Shown here: positions 1 through 10,056 of the stretch, in pieces | How positions within the stretch are numbered: position 1 is the first letter of the stretch | How the letters are laid out: the number at the start of each line of letters is the position of its first letter | Origin: Ehretia macrophylla | Taxonomy: Eukaryota > Streptophyta > Magnoliopsida > Boraginales > Ehretiaceae | Reading direction: 5' to 3' | DNA: 64,000 bases | Assembly: GCA_037974665.1 (NCBI GenBank) | Contig: CM075771.1 | Coordinates: forward strand, 43,694,425-43,758,424 | Position numbers and translations under genes: made by a program | Notes under the pieces: generated by a model | What the model was told of the DNA's origin: nothing | The model's database searches: none | The model's input: the letters and a program-made list of their open reading frames with translations, nothing else

Positions 1-2123
1 GGATACCTAGTCAAAAGCCCCACGCCCTCTGTTTGCGGGCCCTGCCTCTACGTGAAGTGAAGTTGTCTTGACCAAGGTGCCATGTTATTCGGTAATAGAA
101 ATGTGATAGAATAGGTTGTCGTCGTTTTTGCCGCTTACGACGTACGATTCGGGAGGGAAAAACAGCGCAAAAGAAGAAAAGTGTCCCGAAACTGATGAAA
201 ACGTTAGATTTTGGACTCCGAAAATAGGCGCAAGCAAGCAAGCTTGGTGCCCCAGTCGTAGAGCTCTCGGAGAGATTTCCAACGGTATACTGTGCGCCGG
301 GTAACTCTTTACGGATCAAAAGTTATGAGCACCAGAGTGACGAATACCTGGTCATAAGCCCCACGCCCTCTGTTTGCGGGCCCTGCCTGTACGTGAAGTG
401 AAGTTGTCTTGCCCACGGTGCCGTGTGATCCGGTAATAGAAATATGATGGTTTAGGTTGTCGTCTTTTTCGCAGCTCACGACGTATGATCCAGGATGAAA
501 AAACGGCACAAAGGAAGAAAAATGTCCCAAAACTTTTGAAAACGTTCGATTTTGGGCTCCGAAAATAGGCTTAGCCGAGCAAGCTTGGTACCCTCGTCGT
601 AGAGTTCTCAGAGAGCTTTCCAACGGTATGCTGTGCGCCGCGTAACCCCTTACGGATCAAAAGTTATGAGCACCGGAGTGACGGATACCTGGTCATAATC
701 CCCACGCCCTCTGTTTGCAGGCCCTACCTCTACATGAAGTGAAGTTGTTTTGCCCAAGGTGTCGTGTGATTCGGTAATAAAAATGTGATGGATTAGGTTG
801 TCATCCTTTTCGTGGCTCACGACGTACGATCCATGACGAAAAAACAGCGCAAAATAAGAAAAATGTCCAAAAACTGATGAAAACATTCAATTTTGGGCTG
901 CAAAAACTGGCGCAGCCAAGCAAGCTGGGTGCCCCTATCGTAAAGCACTCGGAGAGCTTTCCAACGATATGTTGAGCGCCATGTAACTCCTTACGGATCA
1001 AAAGTTCTGAGCACCGGAGTGACGGATACTTGGTCACAAGCCCAACGCCCTCTGTTTTCGGGCCCTGCCTCTATGTGAAGTGAAGTTGTCTTGCCCAAGG
1101 TGCCATGTGATTCGGTAATAGAAATGTGATGGATTAGATTGTCGTCCTTTTCGCGGCTCATGACTTACGATCAGGGATGAAAAAATAGCGCAAAGGAAGA
1201 AAAGTGTCCCAAAATAGATGAAAACGTTCAATTTTTGGCTCCGAAAATAGGCGCAGCTGTGCAAGCTTGGCGCCCCCGACGTAGAGCTCTTGGAAAGCTT
1301 TCCAACGGAATGCTTTGCGCCCCGTAACTCCTTACGAATCAAAAGTTATGAGCACTAGAGCGACGAATAGCTTGTCACAAGCCCTACACCCTCGGTTTGC
1401 GGGCCCAGCCTCTACGTGAAGTGAAGTTGTCTTACCCAAGGTGCTATGGGATTCGGTAATAAAAATGTGATGGATTAGGTTGGCGTCCTTTTCGCAGCTC
1501 ACGACGTATGATCCGAGACGAAAAAACAACGCAAAAGAAAAAAGTATCTTAAAACTTATGAAAACATTCAATTTTGGGCTCAGAAAACTAGTGCAGCCGA
1601 GCAAGCTTAGTGCCCTCGTCATAGAGCTCTCGGAGAGCTTTCCAACGGTATTCTGTGCGGCGCGTAACTCCTTACGAATCAAAAGTTATGACCACCGGAG
1701 TGACGGATACTTGGTCACAAGCCCCACGCCCTCTGTTTGCGGGCCCTGCCTCTACGTGAAGTGAAGTTGTCTTGCCCAAGGTGCCGTGTGATTCGATAAT
1801 AGAAATGTGATGGATTAGGTTGTAATCCTTTTCGCGGCTCACGACGTACGATCTGGGACGGAAAAACAGCGCAAAAGAAGAGAAGTATCCCAAAACTGAT
1901 GAAAACATTTGATTTTGGGCTCCGAAAATAGGCACAGTCGAGAAAGCTTGGGGCCGCTATCGTAGAGCTCTCGGAGAACTTTCCAACGGTATGCTGTGTG
2001 CCACATAACTCCTTACGGATCAAAAGTTATGAGCACTGGAGCGACGGAGACCTGCTCACAAGCCCTACGCCCTCTGTTTGCGTGCCCAGCCTCTACGTGA
2101 AGTGAAATTGTCTTGCCCAAGGT
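1..2123 (+). repeat. Satellite block 1 (about 6.2 monomers of 341 bp)
   Basis: Tandem head-to-tail copies of a unit near 341 bp. The phrase GGATACCTGGTCACAAGCC or a close variant recurs at about 3, 342, 683, 1024, 1364, 1705 and 2045. Copies differ by scattered substitutions, many at CpG. The last monomer, from about 2045, is of a recognisable subtype (G: GGAGACC start, GCGTGCCCAGCC, GAAATTGTC) and is cut at its AAGGT by the solo LTR that follows. The rest of that monomer resumes at 5234. Open frames on both strands are only readings of the repeat, and I see no gene here. Confidence 0.96.
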
Positions 2124-5100
2124 TGTCATGCCCCAACCGACCTATAGAGGCTAGACTAGGGTGTGAGCTAAACTTTCAAGTCATTTCGCGTACTTAACCG
2201 TTTATGAAGATTTCACACTTAATGTTTTGGCCTAAACTCCAAAATTTCCGGAAAATCGGCAGCATAACGGCTGTAATTGAGCTCTTTGGTTTGGCTTAAT
2301 TCTCTGAACGCCTCAAAATTTTCCAATCTCAATTTCATTTCCAACTAGGATTACCATTTAACATCAATTGAATTGTCTATTGGTTATTTCAACGTCTCGT
2401 TTGATTTATACCCTAGCATGATGCTATGTCTCGTTGGTTTGTTTATCCTAGTTATAAAAGTACGTGTTGATCTTAGCTTAATAGCGAATACTTGTTTAAG
2501 GTTTGGATGGTTCATCTTACTTAGCCCTTACCTAATACTTCATAATCCTATTATAGCTACTAGCGATAATAAAAGCAAAACGACCGTAGCAGTATCTAGT
2601 GACTGTCAAGAAATATTAGTACAAACCAAAATTAGACCCCAAATTACAACGGGGGTCTTTTACATTACAACATTAAGCAACATGAAAGAAACAGTCTTCA
2701 AGTAGCACAGTTTTCACAAATGGCCATAAATCAAGCAAAGCACATAGGACAGGCAATCACTCCAAGGAATCATCGTTAGGCACATCGTCCTGAGGTACCT
2801 GTTCTTGATCTTCTTCACCTGAGATGATAAAAGAGAGTGAGTCCTTATGAACTCAGCGAGGGGGAAACGAGAAATAGGTTTTGAAACTCTTTTTCTGGTT
2901 CAATCTTATGAAAATCCTTTTGCAAGCATGAATATAACACAATTAAGTACAGAATAATAATACAAAAGTAAAGGAACACAATTACCCGTCTTTCCTCCCC
3001 GAGGTTCTCTAGGAACCAAGAGAGAATACTTATACACATAGTAAAAAGGATACGGTGAGCTTTTGCTCTCAGTTCATTTCTAGAATCAGTTGTTGCGGCC
3101 GACTTCAAATCATCCCCTTAACACGCAAGGTGGGTGTACTCCGGATGTACCCCGAAATCCTATGACCCAACTCTCCGAGGAAGTCTAGCCCCCAAGCGAG
3201 AGAGGGAATGGGACCATGGTAGTCACGGGTGCACCGGCAAGCCCGATGCCGCCCGGTGTGCGTGATCGCTACCATGCCAGAATGAAAGGTTGCAACCTTA
3301 TATGCAATGCACATTTATGACATTTAATATATCACATTAGGAGGACAACAAAGTAGGTAGCCTCCGAACAGTCATAAGATTGCACATTGACAAGTAAACA
3401 AGCGAGCACGGATAGACAAGTAATTTCACTTGAAAAGCTCATGGAGTTATATGAACATTAAACGGACAGCCATGTAACGCACATAAATCAAGTCATATAA
3501 CTCAATTCAAAGTCCACGTAATCAAATAATAAGATTATATAACATGCAACAACATCTACATGGGCTCGGATGCAAGAAAAGCCTATTTGTCAACATGCAA
3601 TGATCAAAATCACATTTAGGACTATAAGGGCATCTACGGGCAGCCTACTAAGCATATAATTCCACACAATATCCAAATGATCAACACTTAGCAAGACTAC
3701 CTAGTAATTAGGGTTTCCATTTCGTGCTTACCTGTGTGATTAAACCCTAAGTCAACTCAAAATCAATCTCAAGCCATGCATCAATTAATTCAAACATCCC
3801 CAATTACTCAAAACAGTCCACATAACATCCCAATGTCACAATCCCAAGCAATTAATACCACACGAGAAGTTACAACAATTTTTCTAAGCATATAACCAAG
3901 TGAACCCTCACTGCAATAGGCTGTTTTCCCACAATCATTAAGATAAGCAAAAAATTTCCAATTCCAGTGAATAAGATGTAAAATTAAAGCTTAAGAAGTG
4001 AACTAAAATCAGAAACAAACCTTGCATCATTTGGAGTTCAAGATCATTAGTTATAGCCAAAACAGTGAGATAGCACAAAACTGTCCAGATTTGCACACAT
4101 CATTTTCAACATCATTTGCCTAGCCAAACGCACCTCGCAACAACAAGACAGAGAGCCGTCACCGAACCCGATTTCATCTATCATCATCTTCAAGCCAAAA
4201 TCTTGCCATGCATGGTTGTAAAAGCTTATGAACACACATATAACTCAAGTACAGAAGCAAAGACATACATTTAAGAGCATGCATGTGGATTTTTGAAGGA
4301 TTTTCAAAAGGTTTTAGCCCTCACCTTAGCAAATCAACAAGAAGATGCACAAAAACTTGTTGAAGCACAATTTTCTTCTTCTTCTTTGCCTAGCCGAGAT
4401 TCCAACTTGGTTTTCTCTATTTTTCCTAGCTTAGTGACCAAGCTCTTAGTACATGCATGTGGTTAGAACAAGAAGAAAATAAATGGAAGCTTAGTAACTC
4501 ACCTAGGGCCGAAATGAAGACTCAAGAGGTTGCATGTGAGTTTTCTTGCAACCTAGCTAGCTTGGTTGAGTTCCTTTGCTTGTGGCTTGTCTTGATTAAC
4601 CATCTGATGATGAAGATGAGCTAAAAGGTGTATGAACTCAGCCAAAACCGAGATTGAGAGAGAAGAATGAGAGGGAGATAGAGAAATGTGAGGAGAGTGA
4701 GAAAAATGAGAGAAAATAGAAGCTTTTGCAATTGTTGATGCAAATGTTGGCCTTGGGCATGCAAAAATCAGATTTTGTGTCATCTTTTGAGCATCTTTTG
4801 AATTGTTTTAGCATGTGTGTAAGAGAATGTTGCGTATTTAGGGATTTTAGGTAAAATAAAATATAGGATAAATGCACGTACTTCAAGATAAATGCACGAA
4901 TTCCAATGCAAATGCACGCAACCCTAGATAAATGTACGTAAACTAATACAAGGCACGTAATTCAATGCAATGCACATAAATTGAGGTACGACTCTTAAAC
5001 CTAGATTAGGACACGTAATTCAAGGTCAGGGCACACAAAACGAGACAACACTCACAATTCGAAGTTGGGGCACGCAAGTCGAGGATTAAGATACATAATT

Positions 5101-5233
5101 CTAGGTTAAGGCACGAATGACGAGGCATGCACGAAAACCAAGACAGGGCACGTAATCCAAGGTCAGTCATATCATTCTTGGTCTATGGCACGCAAATCAA
5201 GGTAACATACATTATTCAGGGTCGGGCCTCACA
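2124..5233 (-). mobile_element. Solo LTR A, Tekay/Del-like Ty3/gypsy family (fossil)
   Basis: A single LTR of the family whose full copy lies at 45555-57508, here in reverse orientation. Read on the minus strand it begins TGTGAGGCCCGACCC and ends GGTTGGGGCATGACA. It is flanked by the 5-bp duplication AAGGT (2119-2123 and 5234-5238). No internal coding region remains, so it is the product of LTR-LTR recombination. It is about 3.1 kb, shorter than its 3.6-kb relatives. The purine strand of the family's CT tract lies at 4651-4720, the conserved AAGGTTGCAACCTT palindrome at 3286-3299 and the GACCCC/GGGGTC stem-loop at 2634-2658. It shares with solo LTR D an extended GTGC-rich 5' part (about 4870-5230), so the two belong to one subfamily. 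The small open frames inside it are not convincing genes. Confidence 0.93.
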
Positions 5234-5808
5234 AAGGTGCCATGTGATTCGGTAATAGAAATGTGATGGATTAGGTTGTCGTCCTTTTCGCGGCTCGCGA
5301 CCTACGATCCGGGATGAAAAAACAGCGCAAAAGAAGAAAAGTGTCCCAAAACTTTTGAAAATGTTCAATTTTGGGCTCCGAAAACAAGCGCAACAGAGCA
5401 CGCTAGGTGCCCCCATCGTAGAACTCTCAAAGTGTTTTCCAACGGTATGTTGTGCGCCACGTAACTCGTTACGGATCAAAAGTTATGGGCACCGGAGCGA
5501 CGGATACCTAGTCATAAGCCCCACACCCTCTGTTTACGGGCCCTACCTCTACGTGAAGTGAAATTGTCTAGCCCAAGGTGCCATGTGATTCGGTAATAAA
5601 AATGTGATGGTTTAGGTTGTCGTCCTTTTCGCGGCTCACGACGTACGATCCAGGACAAAAAAATAGCACAAATGAAGAAAAGTGACCCAAAACTGATGAA
5701 AACGTTCGATTTTGGGCTCCGAAAACAGGCGCAGTCGAGCAAGCTTGGTGCCCCCTGTCGTAGAGCTCTCAGAGAGCTTCCCAACGGTATGTTGTGCACC
5801 ACGTAACT
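5234..5808 (+). repeat. Satellite block 2 (about 1.7 monomers)
   Basis: Satellite between solo LTRs A and B. It completes the G-type monomer broken at 2123: the ACTCGTTAC ending near 5464 and the CTCAAAGTG variant near 5425 are the same marks that complete G-type monomers elsewhere. It then begins one more monomer, which is cut at TAACT (5804-5808) by solo LTR B. Confidence 0.95.
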
Positions 5809-7034
5809 TATGAGGCCCGACCTTGATTTACGTGAGATATCTCGTTTCGTGTGCCCTAACACAGATTTGCGTGCTTTGACCTAGGTTTAAGAATTGTGTT
5901 TCGTTTTGTGTGCCTTGCATTGAATTGCGTGCATTTATTTAGGGTTGCGTGCATTTATTTAGAAAACATGCATCCGTCTCGTAGTTCGTGCCCTACCTCG
6001 TAGTGCGTGCCATAGACCTAAGAAAGTGTGCCCTTACGCTAATCAAGAAAGCATCTTACACGAAGTACTAGGTCATTAATTAATCATACAAATCCCACTA
6101 ACTAATATTAAATTACTAATTCAACCCACTAGAAGACGAAATTGCACCAAAAGCTAGACATTCTTATTCTTTATTCCTTATTCTTTTGCACTTTCCAAAC
6201 ACACAATTAAATAATGCTCAAAAGATGACAAAAAATCATATTTTTACATGCCTTGGCCGACCACCTTGTGTACATTTGTGCTTGCTTGCATAATTCAAAT
6301 TGAACCCAAACATTCTATGACAATTCTATGACACAAATGCATAAAAAAAATAACCTAAAACCCTACCCAATGCACCCATATTCTCCACCTATTCTCTTGC
6401 CATGCTAGGTAATTCAAAAACCATGCTTCTTGAAGACACAAATCTGAATTTGCAAAGCTCAAGGCCGACATATGCTTCAAACTTTGCAAAGCTTTCATTT
6501 TCTTTCATTTCTCTTATTTCCCCTCATTCCTCTCTCTCTCCCTCTCATTCTTCTCTCTCTCTCTCGGCCTTGGTTGAGTTTCTACACTCCATAGCTTATC
6601 TTCATCACTTCATGGTTCATCAAAGCATGCAAGAAGCTAGGGAGCTCGACTAAGCAAGCTAGGTTGCAAGAAACACACATGCAAGCTCTTGAACCTCCAT
6701 TTAGGCTTAGGTGAGTTTGCTAGCTTCCATTTCTTTTCTTCTTGTTCTAACCACATGCACCTACTAATAACTTGGTTACTAAGCTAGGAAATTTGATAAA
6801 AATAGAGTGGTGTCTCGGCTAAGCAAGGAAAAGATCAACTTTGTGCTTCATCAAGAGTCTTGTGCATCTTCTTGTTGTTTTGCTAAGGTAAGGGCTAAAA
6901 CTTCTTGAAAATCTTTCAAAAAACCACATGGATGCCCTTAAATGTCTATATTTACTTCTGTATTTGAGATATATGTGTGTTCATGAGCTTTTATAAACAT
7001 GCATGACAAGATTCTTGGCTAGAATGTGATGATA

Positions 7035-7455
7035 GATGAAATCGGGTTTGTGACAGCTTTCTATCTTGTTGGTACGAGGTTGTTTTGGCTAGGTAAATGA
7101 TGTTGAAAATGTGTGAAAAATTGGTAGGTAACTATTTGTGCCAGTTCTGAACATTTTTTGAAGAAATAGGCCGAAGCTAATTTTGACTCTAAGGTCCTCA
7201 AATTAGCAAATCATTAAAATGTGTCCAAATCTGGAAAGTCAGGAAAAATGAAGCAGGTTTTGGCAGATTCACTGACCTTGTAGAACGAACCAGTTTTGAC
7301 TTATTAAATGATATCAAAAATGCATGAAATTTTGTGTGCAGCTATATTTTTCGGTTCTGGACATTTTTGTCAGAAATGGACTAAGGCTAAATCTGAACCT
7401 AAGGCCCTTGAAAATGACAAGTATTGAAATGTGTACAAATCTGGACAGTTTTGTG
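7035..7455 (+). repeat. Diverged tandem duplication (about 210 bp x 2) inside the LTR
   Basis: Two adjacent units align at an offset of about 210 bp. TTTTGGCTAGGTAAATGATG at 7083 matches TTTTGACTTATTAAATGATA at 7294. Both continue with CAGTTCTGGA/CAGTTCTGAA-type and AAATGTGTNCAAATCTGGA phrases. The same pair is visible in the other long LTRs (for example 46800-47190 and 55180-55570), so it predates the spread of the family. Confidence 0.8.
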
Positions 7456-8230
7456 CAGTCTCATTGTTTTGGCTATAACTATTGAACCCGAACTCCAAAT
7501 GATGCAAGGTTTGTTTCTGAATTTAGTTCACTTTATAAGATTTAATTGGACATCTTATTCATTGGAATTTGAGATTGTTTGCTTGTCTTAATGATTGTGA
7601 GAAAATAGTCCATTGCAGTGAGGGTTTCACTTAGTGATATGCTAAGAAAAATTATTGTAGCTTCTCTTGTTGTATTAAATGCTTGGGATTATGGCATTGG
7701 GATGTTGTGTGGACTGTTTTGAATACTTGAGGGTGTTTGAATTAATCGACGCATGGCTTGAGTTTGATTTTGAGATAACTTGGGGCTTAATCGCACGGGT
7801 AAGCACGAATTGAAACCCTAATGACTAGGTAAATTCACTAAGTGTTGATCCTATGAATATTGTGTTTAATTATATGTTTAGTAGGCTGCCCGTAGTTTCC
7901 CTTGTAGCCCTAAATGTGATTTTGATGATTACATGTTGACAAGTAGGCCTTTCTTGCACCCGGACCCATGTAGATGTCGTTGCATGTTGAATAATCTTAT
8001 TATTTGATTATGTGAACTTCGAAATGAGTTATATGACTTGATTTACATGCGTTACATGGCCTCCCGTTTAATGTTCATATAACTCCATGTGCCTTTCAAG
8101 TGAAATTACTTGTTATATCGTGCCTCGCTTGTTTACTTGTCAATGTGCAATCTTATGACTGCTCGGAGGCAACCTACTTTATTGTCCTCCTAATGTGATA
8201 TATTACATGTCATAAATGTGCATTGCATAC

Positions 8231-8244
8231 AAGGTTGCAACCTT
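8231..8244. promoter_or_regulatory. Perfect 14-bp palindrome in the LTR
   Basis: AAGGTTGCAACCTT is self-complementary. It recurs in the same LTR position at 3286-3299, 19271-19284 and 62481-62494, and as a 12-bp core in both LTRs of the full element. About 45 bp further on an inverted pair CACCGG...CCGGTG follows. Conservation suggests a bound site or RNA structure. Its function is not known to me. Confidence 0.5.
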
Positions 8245-9938
8245 TCATTCTGGCGTGGTAGCGTTCACGCACACCGGGCAGCATCGGGCTTACCGGTGCA
8301 ACTGTGACTGCCATTGTCCAATTCCCTCTCTCGCTTGGGGGCTAGACTTCCTCGGAAAGTTGGGTCGTAGGATTTCGGGGTACATCCGGAGTACACCCAT
8401 TTGGCGTGATAAGGGGATGATTTGAAGTCGGCCGCAACAACTGATACTGACATGAACTGAGAGCAAAAGCTCACCGTATCCTTTTCACTATGTTTATAAG
8501 TACTCTCGCTTGGTTCCTAGAGGACCTCGAGGAGGAAAGACGGGTAATTGTGTTCCTTTACTTCTATGTTACGTTATGCACTTACTTGTGATATATTCAT
8601 GCTTGCAAAAAGAATTTTTCATAAGTTGAACCAGAAAATGAGTTTCAAAACTTATTTCTCGTTCCCCCTCATTGAGTTCATAAGGACTCACCCTCTTTTA
8701 TCATCTCAGGTGAAGAAGACCAAGAACAGGTACCCGAGGATGACGTGCCTAATGATGATTCCTTGGAATGATTGCTTGTCCTACGTGCCGTGCTTGATTA
8801 TGGCCATTTGTGAACACTATGTTGCTTGAAGACTATTTCATTTCTTATGATGTTTGTTGTTGTATTGTAAAAGACCCTCGTTGTAATTTGGGGTCTAATT
8901 TTAGCTTGTACTGATAATAACTAGATAGACACTACTATGGACGTTTTTGCTATCATTATTGGCTAGTATCTATCATAGGATTATGAAATATCAGGTAAGG
9001 ACTAAGTAAAATGAACCTATCCAATCTTAAGTAGGTACACACTATTAAGTTAAGATCAACAGGTACTTGTGTAACGAGGACAAACAAAAAAACGAGACAT
9101 AGTATCATGCTAGGTTATTAATCAAACGAGACTTCGAGATAACCAGTAGGCATTTCAATTGATGGTAAATAGTAATCTTAGTTGGAAATGAAATTGAGAT
9201 TGGAAAATTTGAGGCGTTTAGAGAATTAGGTCAAACCAAAGAGCCCAATTACAACCGTTATGCTGCTGGTTTTCCAGAAATTATGGAGTTTAGGCTAAAA
9301 CGTAAGTGTTAAACATTCATGAACGATTAAGTATGAGATATGACTTGAATGTTTAGATCACACCCTAGTCTAACCTTTATAGGCCGGGTTGGGGCGTGAC
9401 ATAACTCCTTACGGATCAAAAGTTATGGGCACCGGAGCGAAGGATACCTGGTCACAAGCCCCACGCCCTCTGTTTGCGGGCCTTGCCTCTACGTGAAGTG
9501 AAGTTGTCTTGCCCAAGGTACCATGTGATTCGGTAATAGAAATGTGATGGATTAGGTTGTCGTCCTTTTCGCGGCTCACGACGTACGATCAGTGATGAAA
9601 AAACAACACAAAAGAAGAAAAGTGTCCCAAAACTAATGAAAACGTTCGATTTTGGGCTCCGAGAACAGGCGTAGCCCAGCAAACTTGGTGCCCCAGTCGT
9701 AGAGTTCTCGAAGAGCTTTCCAACAGTATGCTATGCGCCACGTAACTCTTTACGGATCAAAAGTTATGAGCACCGGAGCGACGGATACCTGGTCATAAGC
9801 CCCACACCCTCTGTTTGCGGGCCCTGCTTCTATGTGAAGTGAAGTTGTCTTGCCCAAGGTGCCGTGTGATTCGGTAATAGAAATGTGATGGATTAGGTTA
9901 TTGTCCTTTTCGTGGCTCACGACGTACGATCCGGGATG

Positions 9939-10005
9939 AAAAACAGCGCAAAAGAAGAAAAGTGTCCCGAAATTGATGAAAACATTCGATTTTGGGCTCC
10001 GAAAA
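9939..10005 (+). other. Phased A/T tracts (predicted curved DNA) in the monomer
   Basis: Seven A or T runs of 3-5 bases have centres near 9941, 9951, 9959, 9971, 9980, 9991 and 10003. The mean spacing is about 10.4 bp, close to one helical turn. The same arrangement is kept in nearly every monomer even though other bases vary. A-tracts in helical phase are known to curve DNA; the curvature here is inferred. Confidence 0.7.
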
Positions 10006-10041
10006 TAGGCGCAGTAAGCAAGTTTGGTGCCCCCGTCATAG

Positions 10042-10056
10042 AGCTCTCGGAGAGCT
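10042..10056. other. 15-bp dyad AGCTCTCGGAGAGCT in the monomer
   Basis: AGCTCTC and GAGAGCT are exact reverse complements around a central G. Most monomers keep it, with G or A in the centre. In some subtypes one arm is altered (CTCAAAGTGCT). It could be a protein-binding dyad or form a small cruciform. Confidence 0.7.

Larger units (their letters stand above)
5809..9401 (+). mobile_element. Solo LTR B, same chromovirus family (fossil)
   Basis: 3593 bp. It starts TATGAGGCCCGACC (relatives start TGTGAGG) and ends GGTTGGGGCGTGACA. The 5-bp duplication is TAACT (5804-5808 and 9402-9406). Marks shared with the other copies are a GTGC-rich degenerate repeat in the first 250 bp, a CT tract (about 6493-6565), a diverged tandem duplication of about 210 bp (7035-7455), the palindrome AAGGTTGCAACCTT (8231-8244), a TATA-like TATAAGTA (8495-8502) and the stem-loop at 8872-8896. 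It is closest to solo LTR F. No internal region is present. No gene is supported in it. Confidence 0.94.

Noticed and set aside
2373-2705. Open frame of 110 codons in solo LTR A as a host membrane protein gene
   Set aside because: It lies wholly inside LTR sequence shared with the other copies, is not kept open in its relatives, and has no recognisable domain.
2124-5233. Independent DNA transposon or TRIM element
   Set aside because: Its ends and internal marks match the LTR of the full element in reverse, and the 5-bp target duplication fits an LTR retrotransposon.
5809-9401. A nested pair of elements, because the start reads TATGAGG instead of TGTGAGG
   Set aside because: The whole interval is colinear with one LTR and has a single exact TAACT duplication, so a one-base difference at the end is the simpler reading.
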